Part shown: one piece after another, positions 7,252-14,040 of the stretch
Position numbering within the stretch: the first letter of the stretch is position 1
Layout of the letters: every line of letters starts with the position of its first letter
From: Treponema sp.
Lineage (GTDB): Bacteria; Spirochaetota; Spirochaetia; Treponematales; Breznakiellaceae
Assembly (NCBI GenBank): GCA_031254175.1
Contig: JAIRUY010000136.1
Location: 1 to 14,927 of the forward strand
DNA: 14,927 nt
Reading direction: 5' to 3'
Made by a program: the position numbers and the translations under genes
Notes under the pieces: generated by a model
The model's database searches: none
Seen by the model: only the letters and a program-made list of their open reading frames with translations
What the model was told of the DNA's origin: nothing

Positions 7252-8468
7252 TGCACCATTGCTGTCAGCACAGCCTCAATCCAGATATTGGCTTCAACAG
7301 GATGGTATGATCTGAATGATAAAAACTCAAATAAAGCGCCCCTGTAGTTACCGGTAAAATACATGGCTTGCCCCAGATAAAAACGCGCGCGCAATTCCGC
7401 TTCTCTTGACCTTGGCAGAGAGAGATATTGCTGTAAATTTTCAATCGTTTTTTCCCAGTCAAAAATTCTGAAATGGTTATTAACAATTTGAAACAGTGCG
7501 GATTCCTCTCCGCTTGCCGGAGCCTGTGTATCAGCGGAAAAAACACGCGGGTTTTTCAATTCCATGGACGCTTTAGGCGGCAGCATGGAATCTCTTAAAG
7601 CATTGGCAGAGTCTTGACTTAGCGGCGTCTCTTGGGAAAACTCCGGTAAAAAGCCGCCGGCAGCATAATTATCCAAAGTCAGAACCGGCAAAGGAATCGG
7701 CCGCATCGACCATTCCGCCTGTGTCTGCTCTTCTGCATAAATTACAATCGCGGAAGTAGTCGCGTTAACTCCCGGCGTTATTCCAATATTACCGCTTGAT
7801 ACTTCATCCTCATAAACAAGCGCGTAATACCAGTTCTGACCGGGAGCCGGAAAATCAACTGCCGGAGAATCAAAAACAGATCGTACAATAAAGGCGTTAA
7901 TCAGATCCTGTTGATAGCGCACAGGCTGAGCGCTCCTGTAAAGAATGGCATTTTTTTGCAGATATGCATTATTAAAAGTTATAACTACCCTGTTCCCGTC
8001 CCGGCTCGCCCTTAAATTGGAAATACCATCCGCAGGTCCAAGCGCAATATGAGAAAGATTTTGAACCGGCATATCGGATTGAGCGGTATTTACATAAATA
8101 CTGTTTGTCTGCGGAATAATAACATCGTAACGCTGCCCTGAAACATCGCTTGCCGCGATAAAATAATAAATGTTTTTTATATCATCAATATCATCAATAT
8201 AATACTGCGTCCCATATCTTACGATAACGGGTCTGATATTCGCGGGAACAGAACCGGAAAAAGGCAAAGCAGACCGGAAAATATAAACATGACCACGAGC
8301 TTCAGGAGAATCTGTCCAGGTAAGCCTTATCAGGTTATTTCTGGATTCTGCCTTAATCTGTGAAACATACGGCGAAGAGTCAAAGCCTTGTTGTGCAGAA
8401 CGGTCTTGCGCAGCAACGATAGAAGAAAAAATGAGAATTATAACAGGTAAAAAAAGAAACTTTTTCAT
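7248..8468 (-). CDS. Exported protein with two FN3-like modules and a helical C-terminus, function unknown
   Basis: The product has 406 residues. It begins with a signal peptide (MKKFLFLPVIILIFSSIVAAQ, cleavage near residue 21) with no lipobox cysteine. Residues about 32-120 and 145-245 look like two fibronectin-III-like beta modules, each with a strand-rich start (LIRLTWTD, RVVITFNN) and a Tyr-rich late strand (YYFIAASD, WYYALVYED). After a linker rich in Ser, Pro and Ala, residues 325-395 form a helical pair resembling TPR units (ARFYLGQAMYFTGNYRGALFEFLSF). The protein is probably periplasmic or surface-associated and may bind another envelope protein; no enzyme motif is seen. ATG 8468 has no Shine-Dalgarno sequence, unlike most genes here, but the signal peptide fixes the start. 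The stop TAG overlaps the TAA of the convergent TPR gene. Confidence 0.8.
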   Translation of the reverse strand: MKKFLFLPVIILIFSSIVAAQDRSAQQGFDSSPYVSQIKAESRNNLIRLTWTDSPEARGHVYIFRSALPFSGSVPANIRPVIVRYGTQYYIDDIDDIKNIYYFIAASDVSGQRYDVIIPQTNSIYVNTAQSDMPVQNLSHIALGPADGISNLRASRDGNRVVITFNNAYLQKNAILYRSAQPVRYQQDLINAFIVRSVFDSPAVDFPAPGQNWYYALVYEDEVSSGNIGITPGVNATTSAIVIYAEEQTQAEWSMRPIPLPVLTLDNYAAGGFLPEFSQETPLSQDSANALRDSMLPPKASMELKNPRVFSADTQAPASGEESALFQIVNNHFRIFDWEKTIENLQQYLSLPRSREAELRARFYLGQAMYFTGNYRGALFEFLSFRSYHPVEANIWIEAVLTAMVH

Positions 8469-8470
8469 CT

Positions 8471-8500
8471 AGTATAATTTTAATGCAAAAATTCTATCAA
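8471..8500 (-). promoter_or_regulatory. Possible promoter very close to the FN3-like gene
   Basis: On the minus strand, TTGATA (8495-8500) and TATACT (8471-8476) are 18 bases apart, but the -10 ends only two bases before ATG 8468. A start point at normal distance would fall at or inside the first codons. Either the transcript is leaderless with an unusually close start, or the match is chance and the gene is transcribed from upstream. Confidence 0.25.
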
Positions 8501-8545
8501 GTCCAGATTAAATAGAGATTACCTGAAGTGAGCCCGTTTACATTT

Positions 8546-8959
8546 TTAATTCACAATTATCCACACAACAACACCGCTAATTACCGCTGTAGCCGGAATT
8601 GCTATCAGCGTAAAAGTCCTCCAGAACCTGGAGCTTCGTTCGTATTTCGCTGATAAGGCCGACTGCATCCTGTAAATTTCTGACATTTCGTCCAGATGTA
8701 TCTGCAAGTCCGCGAGTAAGTTCTCTTGCTCTTTCGTTATGTTCTCGTAACCGGCGATTAAGTTCCCGCTGTCGTCCAAGTTCTTCTTCAAGTCTTCCAA
8801 TAGTTTCTGCTGCTCCTGCATATTCTCCAGCGTATCGTTGATCAAGTTCTCCAGCAGTCCAAGGTCGCTGTTTATAGAAGAAAAATCCTGCGGCCAGAGC
8901 GCCGCAGAGAAAAGCAAAGACAAAGAAAACAAAAAGACGAAAGCTTCTGTTTTTTTCAT
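8546..8959 (-). CDS. Exported coiled-coil protein with a C-terminal membrane helix (frame A of an overlapping pair)
   Basis: I do not recognise a named family. The 137-residue product has a signal-like N-terminus (MKKTEAFVFLFSLSLLFSAALWPQ), a long heptad-rich coiled coil (about residues 28-98, Leu/Ile at regular spacing), and a C-terminal membrane helix (about 115-136, FTLIAIPATAVISGVVVWII). A protein tethered by its C-terminus with its coiled coil in the periplasm is the simplest topology. ATG 8959 follows directly after the TGA of the upstream gene (TGAATG) and in the same frame. AAGGGG lies 10 bases upstream, slightly far. Codon use is unlike the neighbours: Glu is GAG in 6 of 11 cases and Leu is often TTG. 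Nearly all of it is shared with frame B, so one frame may be a shadow, but this protein's architecture is coherent. Confidence 0.6.
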   Translation of the reverse strand: MKKTEAFVFLFSLSLLFSAALWPQDFSSINSDLGLLENLINDTLENMQEQQKLLEDLKKNLDDSGNLIAGYENITKEQENLLADLQIHLDEMSEIYRMQSALSAKYERSSRFWRTFTLIAIPATAVISGVVVWIIVN

Positions 8960-8963
8960 TCAA
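8577..8963 (-). CDS. Membrane-anchored coiled-coil protein (frame B of an overlapping pair)
   Basis: The 128-residue product has a basic N-terminus and one membrane helix (about residues 9-30, LFVFFVFAFLCGALAAGFFFY), then a charged helical coiled coil (about 40-118, with GRLEEELGRQRELNRRLREH). This is an N-in, C-out topology resembling phage inner-membrane spanins, although no phage genes are near. It starts at TTG 8963; AAGGGG stands six bases upstream, a better spacing than for frame A. Glu is GAA in 12 of 13 cases, as in neighbouring genes, and GC falls from codon position 1 to 3. These points favour real coding here. The frame lies one base off frame A on the same strand for its whole length. 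The T-rich start makes every frame hydrophobic, so the membrane helix alone is weak evidence. Confidence 0.55.
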   Translation of the reverse strand: MNEKNRSFRLFVFFVFAFLCGALAAGFFFYKQRPWTAGELDQRYAGEYAGAAETIGRLEEELGRQRELNRRLREHNERARELTRGLADTSGRNVRNLQDAVGLISEIRTKLQVLEDFYADSNSGYSGN

Positions 8964-9790
8964 GATAAACCCCTTGCGGCTATTTCTTTTTTTTCTATTT
9001 CCTGTTTCTTTATATCTGCATCCAGTTTGGTTTTCCAGATAGTCAATTTTTTCTTTACAGATTCGGCATCTTCAGCTTCGGAAAGTATAATGTGTATCCG
9101 CCTTAACGCGCTGAGGAAAGCAATGCCTGTTTTAAAATCATGCATCGCTCCGGTATTAAGTTCATATTTTTCACGGTACCGGTCAGCGGCCTGCGTTAAA
9201 AGTTTTTTTGTAAGCCTTAGATGGTAAACGGTTGAATCATAATACTGCGACTGAGGACTCATATTCACATAAACATTGCGGAGATTTAAAATGTTTTTTG
9301 CTGTTGCGGCAAACCTGCCTTCCAGCTCTACAAATGTCCATCTCCATTTGGAATTATCTCCGTACGCCTGCTCCAAAAGATCTATCGCGAACCCGATTTT
9401 TCTTACCAGAGAATAACGCTGATTTTGATCGAAAGATTCTATCTCTGCCAATTTATCTTCATAATCCGAAAATGGAGCATCTATTGCATTGCTGACAACC
9501 TCTTCAAAATAAATAACGGCTTTATAAAGTGATTTTCTGGCATCGTTAAGCGCTTCTTCATTTTTTACTTTTAATACCGCGTGCGAGACGCCATTAACCG
9601 CCAGATAATTAGACGCAAGATTAAGCATTTCATCTACAAGAGTCAGTTTGCGCAATGGAGCGTCGGTCAGATTTTTCTTTGTTTCCTGCAGAAGATCTTT
9701 TTCGGTTTTTAACAGCGCTTTAGTCATTGACACATAAGGCTTCACCTTTTCATAGTATATGTGCCTGTCACTGTCGGAGATTTTCGCCAT
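8960..9790 (-). CDS. Conserved-looking helical cytoplasmic protein of unknown function, coupled to recN
   Basis: The 276-residue protein has no signal peptide, no membrane helix and no enzyme motif that I recognise. It is predicted to be nearly all helical, with many Lys, Glu and Leu, an aromatic patch (YGDNSKWRWTFVELEGRF, about residues 143-160), and a Lys/Glu-rich C-terminal tail that may form a coiled coil. From memory, treponemal genomes carry a hypothetical gene beside recN, but I could not check identity. ATG 9790 shares a base with the recN stop (TAATG), and GGAG sits six bases upstream, so translation is probably coupled to recN. Its stop is followed at once by the ATG of frame A. A role in DNA repair is possible from context only. 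Confidence 0.85.
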   Translation of the reverse strand: MAKISDSDRHIYYEKVKPYVSMTKALLKTEKDLLQETKKNLTDAPLRKLTLVDEMLNLASNYLAVNGVSHAVLKVKNEEALNDARKSLYKAVIYFEEVVSNAIDAPFSDYEDKLAEIESFDQNQRYSLVRKIGFAIDLLEQAYGDNSKWRWTFVELEGRFAATAKNILNLRNVYVNMSPQSQYYDSTVYHLRLTKKLLTQAADRYREKYELNTGAMHDFKTGIAFLSALRRIHIILSEAEDAESVKKKLTIWKTKLDADIKKQEIEKKEIAARGLS

Positions 9791-11532
9791 TAACCACTCC
9801 GTTTTCCATATCTTAACATTAAATCATCCGCATGGGCAAGCGCGGCTTCACCTGAGTCCCCTGCAAGCATCCTTGCAATCTCTTTTCTGCGTCCTTCAGC
9901 GCTCAACGGCCCTATGCCTGTATAGGTCCTTCCGCCTTCAGTTCTTTTTTCCACCTTAAAATGATTATCGGCTCTTACAGCAATACTCGCCAGATGTGTG
10001 ACACAAAAAATTTGCGATTTTTTGCCTATTTTAGAAAGATACTCCCCTACTTTTAATGCAACTTCTCCGCCAATTCCTGCATCAATTTCATCAAAAACAA
10101 GTGTTTCAACGCCTTGAACCGGCGTTCCTTCGGCGGTCTGCGCTTCGGATAAAAGGGCGGTTTTTATCGCCAGCATTACCCTGGAAAGCTCGCCGCCGGA
10201 GGCAATGCGGGCAAGGTCTTTCAAGGCCTCGCCTGTATTCGCGGAAATCAGGAATTCCACATCATCCGTTCCCCATGGGCCGAATGATGTTTGCCCGCCC
10301 TGCTGTTTGGGAATAATGTTTACCTCGTAGCGGGCATTCGGCATCCCAAGATGTTTTAATATACCGGTAATTGACTGGCTTAATTTTTCCGCTGAAGACA
10401 GGCGTTTCTGACGTAAACTTTGCGCCCTTGCGACTATGTCTTTTTCCAAACCCGCGATTTGCGCTTTTAATTTTTCCCTGTTTTCCTCAGCGCCGCAAAG
10501 GGCTTCTATTTCCGCTTCCGCCTGAGTCTTGTAAAGGACAATCGCTTCTTCTTCATTTCCGCCCTGCTCCACAATATTTTTCGCGTATTTTTTTTTCAGC
10601 TTTGAGAGCATTACAAGGCGTTCATTTACTTCTTCCAGCCGCTGAGGGTCAAATGTTAAATTGTCCCTGTACGAACGAAAATCTCCGGCAATATCTTCAG
10701 CCTCATAATAAAGATTTTCAAATCTTCTGTTGATTTCTCCAAGCGATGAATCCACAGAAGAGGCATTATCAAGAGCGCCTTTTGCGCGGCGGGCAAGGCT
10801 TAAAATAGAGTTTTCTCCGTCAAAAATACATCCGGCCGCCGTATGAATAAAACCTGCCAATTTTTCAAAATCGGAAAGCTTCTGCGCTTCATTCTCAAGT
10901 TCGCGGATTTCTCCAACATGAACATTTGCCTTTGTTATTTCATCAACAGCAAACTGAAGAAGCTCTATCCTTTCTTCTCTTTCACGATCGCTTTTTAATG
11001 AAGCTTCCAGAGTTTTACGTTTTTCGCTTAAGTCAAGAAATACTTTGCAAAAATCCTGCACCTCGTCTTCAATTCCCGCAAAACGATCCAGATAGACGCG
11101 GTGATTTTCCCTGCGAAGCAGAGATTCATGATTATGCTGTCCGTGAAGGTCAAACAGCAAACCCGTAAAATCAGTCAAATCCTGTTTTGTTACGGGAACA
11201 TTCTGAATGTAAATTGAAGATCGTCCGGAAGTCTTGATATTCCTGCGTAAAATTACAGTCTCTTCTTCACATTCGATATCACGCGTGTTCAGCCAGTTAA
11301 CGGCTTCCGTATTATTTTTTTTAATTGAGATCACTGCCGATACGCTTGCGTCTTCACATCCCGAACGGATAATGTCAATATCAGCTTTCCCGCCCATTAA
11401 GAAACTTAAAGAGCCGACAATTATCGATTTTCCGGCGCCGGTTTCACCCGTTAAAACATTAAAGCCCGGGCGAAAAGAAAGATTAACAGAATCAATAAGC
11501 GCGTAATTTCTGATCGACAACTCTTCAAGCAT
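9790..11532 (-). CDS. recN: DNA repair protein RecN (SMC-like ATPase)
   Basis: RecN acts early in double-strand break repair, binding and tethering DNA ends. The protein has 580 residues (E. coli 553). Walker A is GETGAGKS (residues 29-36), the RecN-specific DLHGQHNH is at 128-135, a central coiled-coil region spans about 155-390, the ABC signature is ASGGELSR (444-451), Walker B is LVFDEID (478-484), and the His-switch region VTHLASIA starts at 511. All catalytic motifs are intact. I chose ATG 11532, where the canonical MLEELSIRNYALID start falls and GGAG lies six bases upstream. The longer frame from 11598 adds 22 residues inside nadK without homology. The start overlaps the nadK stop by eight bases (ATGCTTGA), so the two genes are translationally coupled. 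Confidence 0.97.
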   Translation of the reverse strand: MLEELSIRNYALIDSVNLSFRPGFNVLTGETGAGKSIIVGSLSFLMGGKADIDIIRSGCEDASVSAVISIKKNNTEAVNWLNTRDIECEEETVILRRNIKTSGRSSIYIQNVPVTKQDLTDFTGLLFDLHGQHNHESLLRRENHRVYLDRFAGIEDEVQDFCKVFLDLSEKRKTLEASLKSDREREERIELLQFAVDEITKANVHVGEIRELENEAQKLSDFEKLAGFIHTAAGCIFDGENSILSLARRAKGALDNASSVDSSLGEINRRFENLYYEAEDIAGDFRSYRDNLTFDPQRLEEVNERLVMLSKLKKKYAKNIVEQGGNEEEAIVLYKTQAEAEIEALCGAEENREKLKAQIAGLEKDIVARAQSLRQKRLSSAEKLSQSITGILKHLGMPNARYEVNIIPKQQGGQTSFGPWGTDDVEFLISANTGEALKDLARIASGGELSRVMLAIKTALLSEAQTAEGTPVQGVETLVFDEIDAGIGGEVALKVGEYLSKIGKKSQIFCVTHLASIAVRADNHFKVEKRTEGGRTYTGIGPLSAEGRRKEIARMLAGDSGEAALAHADDLMLRYGKRSG

Positions 11533-12385
11533 TATTTTCTCCTTCAGGCTTGAAAAGTTTGGTTCGAATCGCCGAATAATACATGTGCATATCGGCATAT
11601 ATCAACAACGCGTGTTTGGGAGCCTGTCTGACATTTATTTTATCCTCGCGCTTGAGATCAAAAGTATCCTGTCCGTCAATATTTAAAAGCAGACTGGTTC
11701 TCTGTTCTTTCTCGACAGTTATTGTAATTGTCTGCTGCAAAGAAAGCACAAAAGGCCTGCTTGACAGGGTAAACGGGCAGATAGGAGTAAGCAGCATCAC
11801 TTCCATTTCCGGATCAAGAATCGGGCCGCCTGCCGCCAATGAATAAGCGGTTGAACCTGTCGGAGTAGCGACAATCAATCCGTCGCACCGGTACGAACCC
11901 AATTCAGTTATGTTTTTATTTGAGTCTATGTTCACTTTTAAATTGATAAGTTTTGCGATACTGCTTGAGGAAATGACCGCGTCATTAAGGCATATACTGT
12001 TTGCAATGATTTGAGAATTACGTTCTATGGAAATCTCAAACATACATCTTTTTGAAATGGAAATATCTCCCTTTTCCCATTTGTCAAAAACAGTAAGCCA
12101 GCTATCCCTGTTTACACCGGCGATAAAACCCAAAGAACCGATATTTACAGGCAGAATTGGCACTCCAAAGGGCGCAAGGCAGCGGGCAGTATACAATACA
12201 GTTCCGTCTCCTCCAACGGAGAAAGCAATGTCCCAATAACCTGCGGGATTTTTGTCTGACTTTCCGTCAAAAGAAAAAACTGTCGTTTTTATTGAATGTC
12301 TTTCAAGTTCTGCCTGTATCTCACCGGCTGTTTCAGCGGCATTTTTTTTATAGATATTAAAAATTATACACGCGCTTTTTCCCAT
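11525..12385 (-). CDS. nadK: NAD kinase
   Basis: NAD kinase phosphorylates NAD to NADP and is the only source of NADP in most bacteria. The protein has 286 residues, the usual length. The GGDGT motif is at 58-62, the PVNIGSLGF segment at 79-87, and the glycine-rich TPTGSTAYSLAAGGPI at 174-189, followed by the PxxPFTLSSRP region (201-211). The normally conserved Asn-Glu pair after the first domain appears as Asn134-Asp135 (CLNDAVI), a conservative change. ATG 12385 is preceded by AAAAGGA about eight bases upstream. The gene is 13 bases behind the aminotransferase gene and overlaps recN by eight bases, inside one minus-strand transcription unit. Confidence 0.96.
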   Translation of the reverse strand: MGKSACIIFNIYKKNAAETAGEIQAELERHSIKTTVFSFDGKSDKNPAGYWDIAFSVGGDGTVLYTARCLAPFGVPILPVNIGSLGFIAGVNRDSWLTVFDKWEKGDISISKRCMFEISIERNSQIIANSICLNDAVISSSSIAKLINLKVNIDSNKNITELGSYRCDGLIVATPTGSTAYSLAAGGPILDPEMEVMLLTPICPFTLSSRPFVLSLQQTITITVEKEQRTSLLLNIDGQDTFDLKREDKINVRQAPKHALLIYADMHMYYSAIRTKLFKPEGENNA

Positions 12386-12398
12386 CCTTTCAGTCCTT

Positions 12399-13475
12399 TT
12401 ACGGAAGAGTCATAATGAGTCGCGATACGCGTTCCACTTCCTGCGAACGAAGCCTTGGATACATCGGGAAGAGAACTGTCCGCAAAACAAGTGAACTGCT
12501 TACAGGGCAATTTTCGCAAACTAAAGACGCGGCGATTGTTTTTTCAAACGCATTGTCAAGAAGAATTTCCTTTTTTTTCGCATAGGCAATTACATCTTTT
12601 AACCCCGTCTCTAAAACCAAAGAAAAAGAATATTTATTATTTTCATCTTCCGACCGGGAAATAAAACGTTTATGTCTTGTTTGAAGGCTTGCCTTAACGT
12701 AGAAATTGGCAATTTCATTTCTTCTTTCGATATTCCTCTGCGCTTCCTTAAATTGAATAATTGCAAGAGCCGCGTTAATGTCAGGCAGGCAGTATTCATC
12801 CGCAATTCCTGAATAATTCCGCAAAACCGATCCGTCCCGTCTGTTCATCGCAAAAAGAAGAGCGCCTCCGCCGGATGTAAGCATATCTTTTTCTTCAAGT
12901 CCCAAAATGCAGAAAACACCGTGAATAACAGGAAAAGCGGATGTTTGGGAAGGTGAACTGTCTTTTTCGGTGCTTTCTTCTTTGGGTTTCAGCCAGCTTC
13001 CGTAACTGTGGGAAATATCCTCAATAACAGGGATTCCAAGTTCAAGAATGGATAAAGCATCAGGCACAAAGCCCAAAGTGTGATGCAAAACGACGGCGCC
13101 AATTTCAAGACCATCCGGTTTTTTTGCCATTGCCTTCTCTATCGTTTCCCGGTTGATGCACGGAAAATCATAAGTTACATCACAGAATACCGGTGTTAGC
13201 TGCAAATCTTTAATGACCTGTAAATAATACTGCGGAGAAAGGGCAGAGACAAGGACTCCCTGTCCTGTTTTTACATCAAGAGCTTTAAGCGAAAGGTGCA
13301 GGGCAACAGCAGGGCTCCGAAGGGCAAGGGCATAATCAAAGCGCATCTGTTCTTTTGCCGTTTGAATTAACAGCCGGTTTCTGTCCCCCGGGCCTATTTT
13401 TTCTTCTACCATTGCGGTTAAAACCGCATCCATCTCTTTCCGTCTTATTGTTGGAGAATAAACTTCAATTTTCAT
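12399..13475 (-). CDS. DegT/DnrJ/EryC1-family PLP-dependent enzyme, substrate unknown
   Basis: The 358-residue protein has the fold-type I layout of sugar aminotransferases. PLP-contacting residues fit the family: Asp153 and His156 in VIEDISHSYGS, and Lys196 as the probable aldimine lysine in LEEKDMLTSGGGALL, aligning with the usual KNxTTGEGG. The Ser/Phe-rich lead to the lysine is changed (GVFCILGLEEK instead of SF-x3-K), and about 15 Ser/Glu/Lys-rich residues (163-178) lie between the Asp motif and the lysine. The region around 223-245 (DINAALAIIQ) matches the family AA-x-QL element. No nucleotide-sugar genes are near, so the substrate cannot be inferred; similar treponemal genes have been labelled spsC. 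ATG 13475 lies six codons after the cheW stop in the same frame, with only a weak ribosome site, suggesting dependence on cheW translation. Confidence 0.8.
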   Translation of the reverse strand: MKIEVYSPTIRRKEMDAVLTAMVEEKIGPGDRNRLLIQTAKEQMRFDYALALRSPAVALHLSLKALDVKTGQGVLVSALSPQYYLQVIKDLQLTPVFCDVTYDFPCINRETIEKAMAKKPDGLEIGAVVLHHTLGFVPDALSILELGIPVIEDISHSYGSWLKPKEESTEKDSSPSQTSAFPVIHGVFCILGLEEKDMLTSGGGALLFAMNRRDGSVLRNYSGIADEYCLPDINAALAIIQFKEAQRNIERRNEIANFYVKASLQTRHKRFISRSEDENNKYSFSLVLETGLKDVIAYAKKKEILLDNAFEKTIAASLVCENCPVSSSLVLRTVLFPMYPRLRSQEVERVSRLIMTLP

Positions 13476-13493
13476 GCGGCAATTTGCGCCTGC

Positions 13494-13988
13494 CTATCTA
13501 CGCAATTCAGCAATTTTTTGCAGTTCTTTTGGATTGAAGAGGTCTCTGATACCAAGGATTATCAGATAACCTCCTTCCTGCCGAACTACGCCTTCAATAT
13601 ATTCGGTACCAATTCCTGAAAACATCTGAGGCGGCGGTTGAACATCTTCTTTTTCAATTGTTACTACACGGGAAACCCTGTCGATTATTATTCCCAGTTT
13701 CATCCCATCAATATCAAGAATTATAAAACCTGACAGAAGTTCGTCTTCTTCCGAGGTTACAAGTTTTTTTATATGAAACCGCTTATGCAGGTTAATGATC
13801 GGAATAATCTCGCTTCTAAGATTGAAGATTCCTTCTACATACGCAGGCGCATTGGGAATTGCCCGGATTGCCTGCACACGAACAATCTCCTTGACATCCA
13901 TTATATTAACACCATAAAGTTCCTCTCCAAGCTGGAAAGTAACCAACTGCCGGGATTCTGACTTGTTAACTTCCGCAAATACTGCCAC
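13494..13988 (-). CDS. cheW: Chemotaxis coupling protein CheW
   Basis: This is a single-domain CheW of 164 residues, matching the normal length. CheW links methyl-accepting receptors to the histidine kinase CheA on the cytoplasmic side of the membrane. Family features are visible in order: QLVTFQLGEELYGVNIMDVKE (residues 14-34), the A-P-A-Y-V-E-G-I-F-N-L-R block with IIPIINL (48-67), the central GIIIDRVSRVVTI (99-111) and the C-terminal YIEGVVRQEGGYLIIL. Translation starts at GTG 13988 with AAGGGGG six bases upstream; no better start is present. It is the first gene after a consensus promoter and heads a minus-strand cluster with no other chemotaxis gene in the window. Confidence 0.96.
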   Translation of the reverse strand: MAVFAEVNKSESRQLVTFQLGEELYGVNIMDVKEIVRVQAIRAIPNAPAYVEGIFNLRSEIIPIINLHKRFHIKKLVTSEEDELLSGFIILDIDGMKLGIIIDRVSRVVTIEKEDVQPPPQMFSGIGTEYIEGVVRQEGGYLIILGIRDLFNPKELQKIAELRR

Positions 13989-14007
13989 TGGGTTCCCCCT
14001 TTTTTAA

Positions 14008-14036
14008 ATTATATCATAAAAAACGTATCTGTTCAA
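14008..14036 (-). promoter_or_regulatory. Sigma70 promoter of the cheW-nadK-recN cluster
   Basis: On the minus strand, TTGAAC (14031-14036) and a perfect TATAAT (14008-14013) are separated by 17 bases. The predicted start is near 14001, giving a leader of about 13 bases that contains the cheW ribosome site. The gap of 52 bases to the upstream gene holds no hairpin plus T-run, so read-through from the RlpA-like gene is also possible. Confidence 0.75.
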
Positions 14037-14040
14037 GTTA

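Noticed and set aside
8546..8963. Prophage lysis cassette (spanin pair) proper
   Set aside because: The nested layout and coiled coils recall spanins, but there is no lipobox cysteine in either product and no holin, endolysin or other phage gene nearby; kept only as an analogy.
8838..9495. Plus-strand ORFs at 8838-9227 and 9232-9495
   Set aside because: They are antisense to better-supported minus-strand genes, have no ribosome site or recognisable motif, and show low-complexity composition typical of reverse-frame shadows.
11533..11598. 22-residue N-terminal extension of RecN
   Set aside because: It lies inside nadK, has no family similarity, and the canonical RecN start with a good GGAG site is at 11532.
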